From: Vespula vulgaris | Lineage: Eukaryota; Arthropoda; Insecta; Hymenoptera; Vespidae | Length of the DNA stretch: 64,000 nucleotides | Assembly (NCBI RefSeq): GCF_905475345.1 | Contig: NC_066588.1 | Coordinates: 6,655,501 to 6,719,500 of the forward strand | Direction: 5' to 3' | Shown: in pieces, positions 1 to 12,314 of the stretch | How the letters are laid out: the number at the start of each line of letters is the position of its first letter | How positions within the stretch are numbered: position 1 is the first letter of the stretch | The notes under the pieces: model-generated | Told to the model about the DNA's origin: nothing | Database searches by the model: none | Seen by the model: the letters and a program-made list of their open reading frames with translations, nothing else | Program-made: the position numbers and the translations under genes

Positions 1-51
1 ATTTTTGTGAAGTTTATGAATTAGTTATATCTAGGAATTATCACAATAAAC

Positions 52-2496
52 ATGGTAAATTTCATGCAACGATTACATATTCTTTTCTTTTTTTGTATTT
101 ACTAGCTACCATTTTTTCATAAGAAAAACTACTATGTATTGCTGATTGTAAACAAGTTTTTCTCATTTATAAAAATGATGTATACGTGACTGAAAATATA
201 TCATATGCTAATTTGTAGGCTCTGTTAGGTGCACAACTCGTTATCACTCTTATTATGGTCAGTGTCATTCAAAAATTAAGTCCACATTTTTCATTAGCAA
301 GATGGATGTTATGTTCCACCGGGTAAGTTTAGAAATAAATAAAAATTTTCTTAGAGCATTGATATTTTTTTCATTCGCAGATTGGTTCGATATTTATATC
401 CAACGGATCAGCAACTTAGAATCCTTGCTGGAGTACCTAAAGAAAAACATAAAAAGGGTAAACATGTAGAAAACGGAAAGGTGGGAGATGTATTTCATGT
501 CCCTAGAAACTTGGATCTTACGTTGGAAAGTACTAAGATTACGGTATTAGATATAGTACATTTAAAGTACTATATGGAGTATCAATGGTTATTAGATTTT
601 TCTATTTATGCTACAATCGTATACGCAATGACAGAGGTTGGTAATTATTTTGTTTGATTATATTAGAAACAAATAGATATGGCTCTGATTTCTTTCTTTA
701 TACTTGACAGGTATATAATTATTTCTATCCGATTAAAGATGAAATCAATTTGAGCATGCTTTGGTGCACGTTGGTATTGGGCTTTGCATTGTATCCTTTT
801 TGACTCTAAAATGGTTAAAAATCATTGAAAATATTATGAGCTTACCTTTCTTAAATAAATCATAGTAAGGTGTTACTTTCACTTTGGATACGATATTTCA
901 AGGGAGAAGAAAGCGTTGGTGAAAGATCTACTTGCATTGTTACTGGATTTGCATATCTTCTAATAGCTATGATGGTGCTAATTGTAGATGAAAACAATCT
1001 TGAGATTGGATTGGAGAAAGCATATACGAGCTTTAACCACAGCGCCTCCTTGTTTTTAGACAATCAAGGCCTTTCTTCTACGTAAGCCAGTAGTATTTGG
1101 ATGCCCAAGGAGACACATACTGCTTTTGCATAGTACTATTAAACTTGAAACATTTTCTGAATTGCGTATAATTGTAATTTAAAATGCTTGCACTTTTTTT
1201 TTATTAATATAAGTGATTTAATATTATCTTTATAAATGTATCTAGGAGAATCTGTATATTTGATCTAATGAATTTATATCGTAGTGGTCCTGCATCAAAA
1301 ATTGTTGTAAAGTTCTTCCTTGCTCTGTGGTGTGGACTTCTTGGATCTCTTTTTACCTTCCCAGGTTTAAGAGCATCAAAAATGCATTGGGATGCGTTAA
1401 GGTGGAACGAAATATTATTTTGATTTATCTACCATAGTGTTTACAATATGTGATATACAATAAAAATTTTTTTCAGATATTACAAAGATAGAAAACTTTT
1501 GTTGCTAATAGCAAATATAAGTTATGCTTCACCACTTCTGTTAACTTGTCTATGGATTAAACCAATCAGCAGAGACTATCTTACTGTTCGAATTTTTACA
1601 GGAATGGATGGCCCACTGTATGTTGTGCAGATATTTAGAGAACAAATATTTATCACTAAAATTTTATAATGATATTAATTGTGTTCCATTTTCAGGATGA
1701 CTGCTGCAACTTTCGAAAGCATGAGATTAATAGTAATAATTCTTGCACTTTTATTAAAAATGATTTTAATGCCAATGTATTTGCAATCCTATTTAAATTT
1801 AGCTATACAAAAGTTAGAAAATCAGAAAAAAGAAGCAGGCAGGATAACCAATGTTGAATTGCAAAAAAAGGTACGTATAAAGATAATTATTAGAGTAATA
1901 ATATTCATCTATCTATCTATCTATCTATATATATATATATATGTATAGAAAGTAAACACCATATCTAATTTTCAGATTGCAGCTGTGTTTTACTACTTAT
2001 GCGTTGTAGCATTGCAGTTCATTGTTCCAATTATTATGTGTTTATTTTTTACATTTATGTATAAGACACTTGGTAATACTTTATTCAAATATAAATATTT
2101 CTTAGACTAAAATTACTCTTTATTAATTTATATTATTTCTATAGGTAATTATACATGGGAAGGTATTATTAAAGGTACGTTGGTTGAAGAATGTCCAGCT
2201 GATGAATCAACTAAATTTGTACAAAATATCAATATAGAAACTAACGAAAAGACTGTTACACAAACTGCCCAAGAAATTCAACATACATTTGGTTCATTAA
2301 AACAGGTAAATTTTTTGCGAATGATACGCATTGATATACAAGAAATAAGATTATTGTTGTTCTTATATTTTCACAGATATTCACTATCGATGTATATAGA
2401 GGTTTGTTAGGATTAGCAACATGGTGGACTTGCTTTGCACTGTTTGCTACCACAGCTATGGGAATGTTTTATCAATCATACTTTTCAACCATGTAA
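52..2496 (+). CDS. Tmem161b: Transmembrane protein 161 (TMEM161A/B family), complete, 11 coding exons
   Basis: Coding exons: 52-54, 219-322, 381-636, 711-790, 866-1081, 1285-1401, 1477-1617, 1696-1870, 1976-2072, 2145-2305 and 2377-2496. They give 489 codons plus stop, close to the about 487 residues of vertebrate TMEM161B. Recognised family landmarks are the LRILAG block, the WLxDF stretch, GERS, FTFPGLR, a KKEAGRI segment followed by ELQKK, and a C-terminal hydrophobic WWT...LFATTAMGMF stretch. Many hydrophobic segments are spread along the protein, as expected of a multi-pass membrane protein. The fly homologue is emei; the family has been linked to membrane excitability and calcium handling, but no catalytic site is known or seen. 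The start is inferred: the ATG at 52 is immediately followed by a GTAAAT donor and joins GCT at 219 to give MALLGAQL. The exon-3 donor at 637 (GTTGGT) is weak but is the only in-frame choice found. Confidence 0.9.
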
Positions 2497-2604
2497 AATC
2501 CCATCAAAAATTTAATGTCACAGCGCACAAATTTACATCGTTCCTCGCATCATACCCTCCATATTAATACCACGAATACATTACATTGAAAATTATCTCA
2601 TATC

Positions 2605-2799
2605 AATAAAAATACGTGTTTTTAGAGAATACCTTTACTTAAAAGTGGGTATATATACATTTATAATATTGATCCTTTTACGATCGATCGTAATAGGTAT
2701 TGTCTAAGATTTTATAACGCTATTAGTATTAAGAACACGATTGTAATACGAAAATGTAGAAAATATGTATGCTTCTTTCAGAATATTTGTCAAAATAAA
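2605..2799 (+). terminator. Polyadenylation signals of the TMEM161 gene
   Basis: AATAAA hexamers lie at 2605-2610 and 2794-2799, about 110 and 300 bases after the TMEM161 stop. Either could direct 3' end formation. Their use is inferred from position only. Confidence 0.5.
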
Positions 2800-3484
2800 T
2801 ATACAAAATTATATATAATTATATTCATCTGTATAAACTATACTAAAACCTTTAGAAAAAAGAAAGGAAAAGAAAGAGGGAGAGATATTTTGTATGTAAA
2901 TACATATCACGATAGTTACCGTCAAAAGCAGACATGTACAATATAATAATTACATGCAAAATGTCAGGGATACTAGACCGAACTTAATATTCAAGAAACG
3001 ACAGACTATAATTAACAGTCCGTCGAGGAGGTAGATTCTATATTAGGTGGACGGAAAGTAACTTTCTTTATCGATTCCAATTTTTATTATAGATGACTCA
3101 AATATATATATAGATAGATATATATATATATATATAGATGTTACATATAACAAAAAAAGAAATGAATATATTTAAATTCTTTATTCTTCTCTTTGTCGAT
3201 TATTATTAATTATCTAAAAATGACTGTAAAAAATAAAATAATGAATTTTAATTTACGAAGGATCGTTTATCGATCAATTACGATTCACAGATTGTTCGAT
3301 ATCGGTATCCAGGTGAAAGTGTCTTTGTATATTTGAAACTATATCTTTGGAATGCTAGTCACGTTTTATTTCGACCGTTTCCGTGGTATATAACTCCCCA
3401 CGATATAACTTTTCATTCGAATATCGTCTTGATTTTTGTTACTGTCAAGATCGGAGTCTTCTTCTGATTAACTTTGATATCGCG
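2800..3484. other. Intergenic spacer, no gene seen
   Basis: AT-rich DNA between TMEM161 and the Gln-rich secreted gene. It holds a short TA/GATA microsatellite near 3105-3140. The 3' half must contain the promoter and 5' UTR of the next gene, but no clear TATA box was picked out. Confidence 0.4.
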
Positions 3485-4508
3485 ATGTGGGTGAGTGAAA
3501 TATCATCGATATTATATCGTTCGAAGATTTACGTTAGAAAGAAACATTTTTTCCTCTTTGAAAATGAAAGAATGATAAAGGAAAGGAAAAGAAAAGAAAA
3601 AAAAAAAGAAACAAACAAGAAAAAGAAAGAAAGGAAAAAAACGCGGTCAAAGAGGTTCACCTTGGTGCGTGAAGAAAGGACTCGTTACGAAATATTCAAT
3701 GATTCTTGAACGATGTAAAAGCAATTCATTGTTCAACCGACTATACCCTATCGACAATAGAAATTACTATGATAATCGATGAACAATGAAAAAGAATAGA
3801 GACGTACATGCAGATGATTCATCTACCTACGTAGACAGAATAATTCGATAAAGAAATACGAATTTTTTGCTCGGAATCTTCAGACTTTTTACATTATATC
3901 ATTTTACCTTAAATCTGTGTCATGGACGAAAGGTGGTTCATTCGAAGAGATTATATGTATTCTAGATTAGTGTTATATCATGTCCTTTTTTATTTATATT
4001 ATAGTATCATAAATTTTATAGATATGTATAGACGTATCTATTCGTTAATTATATATATATATATATTCTAATGTAAAAAAAATGTTAAATGATGTAACTT
4101 TTTAATTAAGATAAGATTTGTTTCTTTTTTCTTCGGATCTTTTTTTGCTGTTAAGAATAATTTTCCTTTTCTTACCTTTTCTTTGTTCTTTAGAAATATA
4201 CGATACTCTGCAGTTTATTATGCAGTTTGGTAGCAACGGAAGCACCTGTGCAAGGTGGTATAAAACCCACGAACGTTTTGGGTGGACCGGAACAACACGC
4301 ATCTTTTAGCTTTATCAGGCCAGGATTAACTCAAACATCGTTTTCCTTCGGTGGTCCGAGCTCTCATCAATCTTTTAGTTCGAGTATTGGAAATCCTCAA
4401 TTAGCTCAAAGAGTATTGCCAAGTTTGGCACAGGCTCTTGCTTATAGAAATCCTGGTTTAGGTTTGTATATGAAATTTTTAAATAGAAATATGAAACATT
4501 TAATATAT

Positions 4509-4601
<93 letters not shown>

Positions 4602-5271
4602 GCATACGTATATACATATTTGTATGTATGTGTGTATATATATATATATACATATAGAACGATATTATACTTGCCTATCATTTTGTTACACAAGAGATTT
4701 AACGACTCCGTCCCAAATACATACAAAGATATTTTCATACGCGCACATGTTAAGACTTTCTACGTTGCATTTCAGGCTTTTTTCCGTTTGGACCCGTCTC
4801 TCATGGTTATGCAACTGCATCAATAGCCCCAGGTCTTTCTGCCTCTGGTCCTGTACCTTTACCGTATCACGCACAGTTCGATCAGGGCGCTGCATTGGCG
4901 TATCTTCAACAATTGCAACAATTGCAACAAACACAAGTGCAAAATTATCCGAATGTCGTTTATCAAGGACAATTGGGCCAGCTTCTTGCTCTCAGACAAG
5001 CTCAAGCTCAAGCTCAAGCTCAAGCTCAAGCTCAAGCGCAACAAGTCCAAACGCAACAGGTAATTCTTAGAAGAAGTTCAAGAAGTCGATGATGATCATT
5101 TTTACCAATGATCTTTCGTAGCTCCCAGAGCAAATTCAACTTCAGCAAGAACACGCACAACAACAACATCAGCAACATCAATCGCAAAACTTATTGGGGG
5201 TTGCTTATTCGTCGGCACCTTCTGTAGCACATGTAAAGGTCAGCGGAAATGGATACAAGTTTGATTTTTGA
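3485..5271 (+). CDS. Secreted glutamine-rich protein of unknown function, 235 aa
   Basis: Coding exons: 3485-3490 (ATG TGG then a GTGAGT donor), 4194-4461, 4776-5059 and 5122-5271, giving 236 codons with the stop. The start is chosen because the two-codon exon joins exon 2 to produce a clean signal peptide, MWKYTILCSLLCSLVA, with likely cleavage near residue 17. The mature part has Phe/Ser-rich segments (HASFSF, HQSFSS), then runs of QQLQQLQQ, seven Gln-Ala dipeptides encoded by a CAAGCT repeat at 4997-5038, and a His/Gln-rich tail. It ends in KVSGNGYKFDF. The signal peptide, low complexity and the cuticle gene next door suggest an extracellular or cuticular role, but no named family was recognised. 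Intron 1 is 703 bases. The last exon reads straight to TGA past a GGTCAG that is not needed as a donor. Confidence 0.75.
4513..4660. repeat. Compound (TC)n-(TA)n microsatellite in an intron
   Basis: About 38 bases of TC dinucleotides (4513-4550) switch directly into about 44 bases of TA (4551-4594), followed by shorter TA and TG tracts to about 4660. It lies inside the second intron of the Gln-rich secreted gene. Confidence 0.95.
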
Positions 5272-6479
5272 AGAACATGATTCGACATCATCTTTTGTAT
5301 ATACTTAGTAAATCAGTGTTTGAACTGTTATATTTTATTTAATATTATGCATGTATTTATTTATGGATGTATGTATATATAGTAATATCTGTGCTTGATT
5401 CACAAATTTTTTTTTATTTATTCGTAAGAACTATATATATATATGTTTTATTTAGATAAATTAAATGTAGTTAAAAAGTAGATAAAAAATCGTGTTTTCT
5501 CTATCTTCTTGCAAATGCTCACTTTCACTTTATAAAATAATTCTAAATGACTGTCAAAATGTAAATCTACGAACAGGAGAACCCGTTTCAAGATGGATTC
5601 GAGATTATAATGTGGTTCACATTGAACATGCTAACAAGAATCTTAGCGATATTGATTATAATTTTGGATTGCATAAGATTAAATTTCTTTTCATGTAGTC
5701 CGATCCAAACTTTCTATGTTCCATTTTATACAGATTTTGATCGTACCTTCGTCTAATAGATCATGAAATTGGACGCAGGTGTGTGGACGTTACACATCTG
5801 GTCCGTTACACATGTGACAAGGCTTATGTCAGTGCCAGAATTTGGAGAAAGTGTGTCCTTGGCAAGTTCTATAATATCATATGCGACTAAAATGTATTAC
5901 GTTACACAAAAGAATATTTTTTTTATGAGATGTGAAGCATTATTTTTAATAGCGATAGATCGGTATTGATGTACACGAATTAATAAAGCGTAATATTTTC
6001 TGAAATACACATTTCAAAATGTTTTTTTTTTTTCAATTAAAGATAAATTCTTATTACACTTTGTTTAATTTAAAAGAGGAGCAGGTAAATTAAATAATTA
6101 AACTTAATCGTTTGATTTTATCGATTGGAAAACAAAAGAAAAAAAAGAGTATGATCATAGAACAAAAAGAAGTAAGAAAAAAAAAAAAATAAGTTTCTGT
6201 GAATAAATTCGAGAGCAACTTCTCCGACCTGCCTTAATGGCCTCAACTGTACCAAATGTGCCGATCTTAATTTCGGCAAGAGGACCACGCCCGGAATTTG
6301 TTTCTGTCCCCTCTCGATCGACTATGTTTCCTCTCCTTCGCACTTTCTATCTCCCTTTCTTAGTGATTTCTGACAAGGAAATCCGCGTGTATTTCCCTCT
6401 CCCTCGATCTTTCATGTCCAATCGTATCGAACAATGGGGTGTCCAAAATCCGATCGACTCCCTTGCGATCTCGCAGGCA
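5272..6479. other. Intergenic spacer, no gene seen
   Basis: 3' flank of the Gln-rich gene and 5' flank of the cuticle gene. Short open frames here have no splice context, signal peptide or recognisable motif. The last 250 bases are less AT-rich and probably hold cuticle-gene control elements. Confidence 0.4.
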
Positions 6480-6487
6480 TATAAATA
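6480..6487 (+). promoter_or_regulatory. TATA box of the cuticle protein gene
   Basis: TATAAATA lies 72 bases before the cuticle-gene ATG at 6552. That leaves room for a transcription start near 6510 and a short 5' UTR, the arrangement common in insect cuticle genes. Confidence 0.7.
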
Positions 6488-6551
6488 CTGGGCCGATCGT
6501 TTCGTTTGAGCAGAACGCAAGTAGCTCTCTTACTACAGTAAACCAAGAAAA

Positions 6552-7650
6552 ATGGCATTCAAGGTGAGTATAACGTATCCGTCGAAGGCTGGTAAAAGGA
6601 TTTATCGTGAGAATTATATCGTGAGAAGCTTTATATTTCCTACAAATTCAAATATGGTCAAGTATGATAGAATCGGTCTTAAAGAAACGATCTAGTATCT
6701 CATATTTGAGAGAACAATATTAACGAAAACAATGTTTTTCACAGTTAGTCGCCCTCTCAGCTCTCCTGGCGATAGCTCATGCTGGCAACCCAGCCGCATA
6801 CGACATCGCCACGGCATCGGCCGATCTTAGTAGCATAGGCTACAGCCAGGAATCTACGCAGAAGGGTTATGCAGGACAGAACGTCGTGTCGAGTTATTCG
6901 AGGGCCGAAGACTCCGCACATTCTTCGGTACGCGTCAGCAACAGCCATGTTACCAATGATGCTTTGACTTACGCAGCAGCACCAGCAGCAGTGATCGCTA
7001 AGCCAGCTTATACCGCGGCTACTTATGCTGCTCCTGTAGTGACCAAAGCTGCACTCGCACCAGCGACTTATACGACTTATACCACGCATGCTGCACCAGC
7101 GACTTACACGACTTACGCCGCACATGCTACTCCAGTATTGGCTAAGACAGCTTATGCTGCTGCTCCAGCCTACAGTTATGCCGCACATGCTGCCCCAATC
7201 TTGGCTAAGACAGCTTATGCTGCTGCTCCAGTGTTGACTTCGCAGCTCCATGCTACAGCTCCAGTCTACAGCTACGCCGCTCACTCTGCTCCTGTTGTCA
7301 CCAAAACTGCCTACGGCACCTCTGCCTACGGATACGCTTCACCACTCCTAGCCAAAACTACCTATGCAGCTGCTCCTCTTGTTACGAAAGCAACCGTAGC
7401 TGCCCCAGCTGTAGTCGCTAAGGCTGCTTATGCCGCCCCAGCATACGCAGCAACCACTTACGGATACGCCGCACACGCTACTCCAGTCCTTGCCAAGGCC
7501 ACTTACTCTGCCCCCGTTGCTCACGTTGCCGCTACCCCTGTTCTCGCCAAAACCGCTCATGTTGAACCTACTTATGGCTATGCCGCTGAATACGCCGCCC
7601 CCGTCGTACACGCCACCTTCTCTGGATTTGGCACCAGCTATGCTTGGTAA
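6552..7650 (+). CDS. Alanine/proline-rich structural cuticle protein (cuticle protein 16.5-like), 305 aa
   Basis: Coding exons 6552-6563 (ATG GCA TTC AAG, GTGAGT donor) and 6745-7650. The four-codon first exon interrupting the signal peptide is typical of insect cuticle genes. The signal peptide is MAFKLVALSALLAIAHA, with cleavage near residue 17. Residues about 50-75 carry a conserved block (SSYSRAEDSAHSSVRVSNSH) known from alanine-rich larval and pupal cuticle proteins. The rest is repeats of AAPA, YAAPV and LAKTAYAAAP, roughly 15-25 residues each and rich in Ala, Pro, Tyr, Val and Thr. No Rebers-Riddiford chitin-binding consensus is visible, so it belongs with the low-complexity cuticle proteins. 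The expected role is secretion from epidermis and assembly into cuticle. A TATA box lies at 6480. Confidence 0.9.
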
Positions 7651-8491
7651 ATCGTGATTAGCTCGACTTCTTCTTGGCCTAACGACTTTCCTTCTTGTTC
7701 TTCTTATTCTTCTTACTTCTCGTATTTCATCTTTCTTTCACCATACGTTACCGTGTAGACCTGAAAAATACTCCATTTTTGACCACTGTGTTATTTGGAA
7801 TAAGGTTATTTGACAACGAGAGATGATATCGGTTTTAAACTTTCAACCGATATGTACATACCTTTTTGTTAGATCTCTCTCGTTCGTTCGTTTGGTATCC
7901 CTCTTATTTTCAAATTTACCGTGTAATTGTAATCGACTTTATGACGTTATCGTATCGTAATGTCGTCGTTGTTTAATGGACGCGTACCAAATCTGTAGTA
8001 GGAGTAGTGCATAAGTATTTATATTTATGTTACCCTAAATGCTATGACTTTTCCGTGTCTTCGCCAATTCAATCCGATTCGACACGAATATTTACTTATT
8101 CGATAGTGAGTAAGAACGATCTTTTCGATATACTTATCTCCATAATGTGAGAAAATAAATTTTGCACCTGCGATAATATGTAAATTTTCTTTTTTCTGAA
8201 TATTTCAATTCCTCGAAAAAAAAAGATGGAAAAAGATTTATCGAAGTTATATAAATTTAAATATCACCGATAGGCAACACTCCATACTCTATAGATAATC
8301 GCATCTGTGAACGCCATCTAGTACGGAGAAACCTTCTCAAGCCCTTATGATAATCTAGTAACTCTTCCTTATCTACGTACACGTATAGTTTATCATCACG
8401 TTCTAACCGTAGCGAGAATATATGCGGTCGTGTTCACGTGTATTTTGTTAGATTATTTCGTTATAAAAAATATCAATTTCGTTATTAAAAG
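7651..8491. other. 3' UTR of the cuticle gene and 5' flank of NOP16
   Basis: A pyrimidine-rich start follows the cuticle stop, with an AATAAA at 8154-8159 as the likely poly(A) signal. A CGCCATCTAG motif resembling the fly CTCF core (reverse complement) lies at 8311-8321, about 170 bases before the NOP16 ATG. Confidence 0.5.
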
Positions 8492-9186
8492 ATGACGAAA
8501 ATTAAGAAAGTAAAGCGTAGAAAGAAGTATCGTGTGAATGTAAATCGAAAGAGGTTACGGAACAAATTGGAAAAATTACCCACAATAGAATGGTAAACAT
8601 AACCTTTTTAGACTAATCATTTTCATGCACATTTTTAATCGTAAATCGTTATATATAGTAATACCATAAAACAAGAATGGGAAATTTCTAAATCTACACG
8701 TACTAATCTCAATGAGATGGGTTTGGCGTATGATCCTAATGAAGTGTTACCAATTCCTAATGTAAAACGGGATTTATTAGAAGAAGCTAAACAAAAATTA
8801 ATGTTAAGTGATTTACAAAATGATAGTGAAGATAACGATGTAGATACGGAAAACAAACCAGCTAAAATTCATGTAGCTCGAGCTTTAGAAATCGATGCTA
8901 AAACACCTAGGGAAAGAATGTTTCGATTACCTAATGGTCAAGTACATTTTATCACTTATTTATTAGACAAATATGGTGAAGATTATAAGGTATGTATTAC
9001 ATCATTGCAAACGTTTATAAGAATATGTCAAAAAATATAAAATGAAAATTGTTTATCTAGGCTATGGCACGCGATAAGAAGAATTATTATCAGTTAACTT
9101 GGAAACAAATTCGTGCTAAAATAAAAACTTTTAAAGGTATTCCAGAACAATATAATGAATATTTATCTAAGAAAAATGCAACATAA
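8492..9186 (+). CDS. Nop16: Nucleolar protein 16 homologue, 185 aa
   Basis: Coding exons 8492-8592, 8659-8989 and 9061-9186. The Lys/Arg-rich start (MTKIKKVKRRKKYRVNVNR) is a nucleolar-type basic region. It is followed by the NLNEMGLAYDPN block, an acidic middle, and the C-terminal YGEDYKAMARDKKNYYQ and KQIRAKI blocks that define the family (human NOP16 is 178 aa). NOP16 proteins act in the nucleolus in large-subunit ribosome biogenesis. The middle, from about residue 70 to 120, is divergent, as usual. AATAAA signals follow at 9317-9322 and 9332-9337. The gene converges on the small GTPase gene, with 428 bases between the two stops. Confidence 0.93.
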
Positions 9187-9614
9187 TGTTTATTCTACCA
9201 AATGTAGAATTTCTGTATTACTATAAAATACGATATTCTGTATAAAAATCTGTATATTTATTATACGTGACTAAGAATTAATTTTTATCACACATTTACA
9301 TTTTAACATTTTACTTAATAAAGAATGAAAAAATAAAGGAATGCAATAAATATTATACATCACTTATACAAACATGAATATATCCCGTCAGAGCAATATG
9401 GTATTGTTTCACAGCAATACTGTATTGTTTTACTTTATATTTTAAAAACAAGATCTGTTTAATTAATGTTAAGCATTTTGCAGCCTTTTTTATAAAAAAA
9501 AAGAGAGACTATATTCTTTGTTTCCTCTAATATACTATTTGTTTTTGTTTATATAGATTAATTGTGCAAACTTTGGACAAATAAAATAAATAAATTTAAA
9601 AATATTAATTTTTC
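9187..9614. other. Intergenic spacer between convergent genes
   Basis: 3' flanks of NOP16 and of the GTPase gene. AT-rich, with NOP16 poly(A) signals at 9317 and 9332. No other feature seen. Confidence 0.5.
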
Positions 9615-10920
9615 TTAAGAAATAGCCATAGAAAATACTTTCTTTCTAATAGCATTTACAGACGAATGATACCAGGTATATTCTGTAGCTCCTGAGTGTA
9701 AATCAGGTAAAGGCCTCGTTTGGCACCCAATCACCTCTACTTTATGTTTGTGTGGAGAAATACTTTGTAAATCTAAAGCTTCTTTTACTTGATCAGGTCT
9801 TAATGCATTGGAAGCATCCTGCAAGTAATATACAACAAAATGTCTTTTATAACAAATACGATACATGTTTATAAAATCCATTTAAAAACGTTACACATTA
9901 CTTACCTGTTTATTGGCAATAACTAATATTGGTACAGTATCCATCCTTGAATCTCCTAATAATTGCTTAAGCGTCGAAACAGCAAGAGATAATTTACTTG
10001 TATCGGATGCGTCTACCATAAATATCAAGAGATCAGTATCTTGTAAGAAGGTAGACCAATACTTCCTATTATTTTCAGCGCCACCAACTGCAAATGATTA
10101 TTTTATAACACACTAGATATAACTTCAATGATCTTTTTAAAATTTTAATGGAATATAAAATGTTCTTACTTTCCCAAACATTATATGTATAATATCCATT
10201 TTCTAATCTATATACAGTAAAACCTTGAGTAGGTGAAGATGGAGCTTTATAAGGTTCTATCATGCCATTGGCGATACACATTTGATTCATCAAAGATGTT
10301 TTACCTGCTCCATCTAAACCAAGTAGTAGCACCCTTCTTTCATAACTATCATCGATCTGTAATCAAAAGATATTACTTAACGTTTTTTAATGTAGCGTTA
10401 TCTCGTAGAACATTTATGTCGTATACAAAATCAGAAAGCTACGATATGAAGGTTATCTTTCACAATAGATTAATTTTGTCCGTTGACTTTTAACAAATCA
10501 CAGTCACATACTAAAAGAATACCTGATGTCAAATGTCACAGACAAAATAAAAATAATATAACAAATACATTAATTAATGATATATATTAATCTTATCTGT
10601 ATAAGTTAGCACGATCATTCGAGTTACATGAGACAACGTTAAACAGATCGGAAATTTATATAGAATAAAAATATTTCCAAAACAATGCAAACAACAGAGA
10701 CCTTAGTAACTTCGTCGAAACCTTCGTCGATCGACTTCAGTTCTCTTTTTTTCCAATATCGGTAAGCAACGTAAGCTCCGACACATGCACAACCAACCCA
10801 GAAAACCGTTCTACGTCCATCAGAGAACATATTATCTATCGGCTCTTCTTTCTTTCTAAGATAAATACCAGACACGTTTTTCACTAATTCTCTATTATAT
10901 TCGCGTGTCAACGCGCGCAA
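9615..10920 (-). CDS. Arl10: ARL9/ARL10-type membrane-anchored small GTPase, 263 aa
   Basis: Exons in transcript order: 10920-10702, 10356-10170, 10087-9906 and 9818-9615. The total is 264 codons including stop. The N-terminus (1-73) carries one hydrophobic segment, about residues 38-54 (TVFWVGCACVGAYVAY), followed by a basic stretch, as in ARL10. The GTPase core has the P-loop GLDGAGKT at 86-93, switch I PTQGF, switch II WEIGG at 134-138, and NKQD at 194-197 split by the last intron. The residue after WEIGG is Ala where classical ARF/ARL proteins have catalytic Gln; human ARL10 is also atypical here (Ser, recalled). Slow intrinsic hydrolysis is therefore inferred. The last domain replaces the usual SAK/TCA loop with IGCQT. 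The exon-1 donor (GTCTCT) is weak, so that junction could shift by two codons. Function in this subfamily is poorly known. Confidence 0.83.
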
Positions 10921-12314
10921 ACTCTCTTTCGACCTTCGACATGTATTTCACGCGGTCTGTCATGCGGCGAACGATGTGCGCGCGCGAATCATCCTTGTGA
11001 AATGCGTTCGTAAAGCTATGCACCTAGAGCCTTGTTCACGATCTTCAATTTTTTAAAGTGTCTATTGTCACGATAGGAAAAGATAATATGACTTCAAAAA
11101 CACAATATAATTTCACTGTCGTTGTAATAATAAAATACAAATCGGAAGATTATATTTTTGTATTTTTGAAATTCATTTCTATCGATTATTTTTATCATTT
11201 CCTTCTAATTGTATTCTTCGAATGACCTTGATAATACATAGAAGAAATCCGTTCTTTTTTTATGCGTACGATTCTTATCTTGTTTCGTGTGCACGCTTTA
11301 AGAAAGAAATTTTTTTACGTCTTGGCGACACGCACGTACGAAGAAGTTTATTATTTTCTGTATGTTTATAGATCGAAAATTTTACGTTATAATTATTTTT
11401 ACAGGTGGAAATGGCGGCTTAAATTAACGAATCGCGTTCGATCAATCGTAATTGTTATGTACGGTAGAAATATGTGAAGATAGCCATAGATGTCTCTGTA
11501 CTACATTTTTTTGAATACTAGTAACAATGTCCTATGTATGTGGCCCTTTGTTTCCGGAATTTCGTTGATCGAAGAATCGATGAGAACGTTCGAAATTTAT
11601 TGCGTTAGGTGATCTTGCGTTTGGAAGATAATCAAGAAAGAAACGATAAAGATGGAAGATATTTATTTACTACGATGACTACGGACCTATGACGACCGTA
11701 AAGAAGACAACGATCAAGGTCAGTACTAAGCAATTAATACAATTGTACCTTGTTATCTCGCCATCTTAATTCGTACGACAAAGAAGCTCGTTATTTTCGT
11801 AGGAACGTTTTAATCATCCATTTGGTATAAAGAACCATAACGCTTGATACAAGTAACTAAAAAAGGATTAAACGTATAAATCCGATTTTACGTATAATCC
11901 TTTTGGCCAAGGGTTTTGATTCGAAGGTGAAGGTATTAACGTTTTCAAAGGGACTATTAATTGGCACGAATGTGCGATATAAACTAGTAGATTTCGCTTG
12001 GTCTTTGTAAATCGTATAAGGGTCAAGCGTTACCAAAGTTACCGGAGTATAAAGCGATTTAATTTAACCAAGATTCGTTATCATTTTCTAGTCGATAATA
12101 GATTGGTCGGCCATTTTGATTTCACTTTATCGAGGTTAATAATTTCGAGAGGAGATCGTTCCGTTGTATATTGTATAACGTTATCGAGAACACTTTCAAA
12201 TTCCGTTTCGTTGGATGCATTCGATGGTCTCTAATCCGTCTAATCTGTCCCGAAATGAAATAGTTGCGATTCTTTCAACGGGCACCCTTCGCTCGGTTGC
12301 ACACAGTGTCGCAT

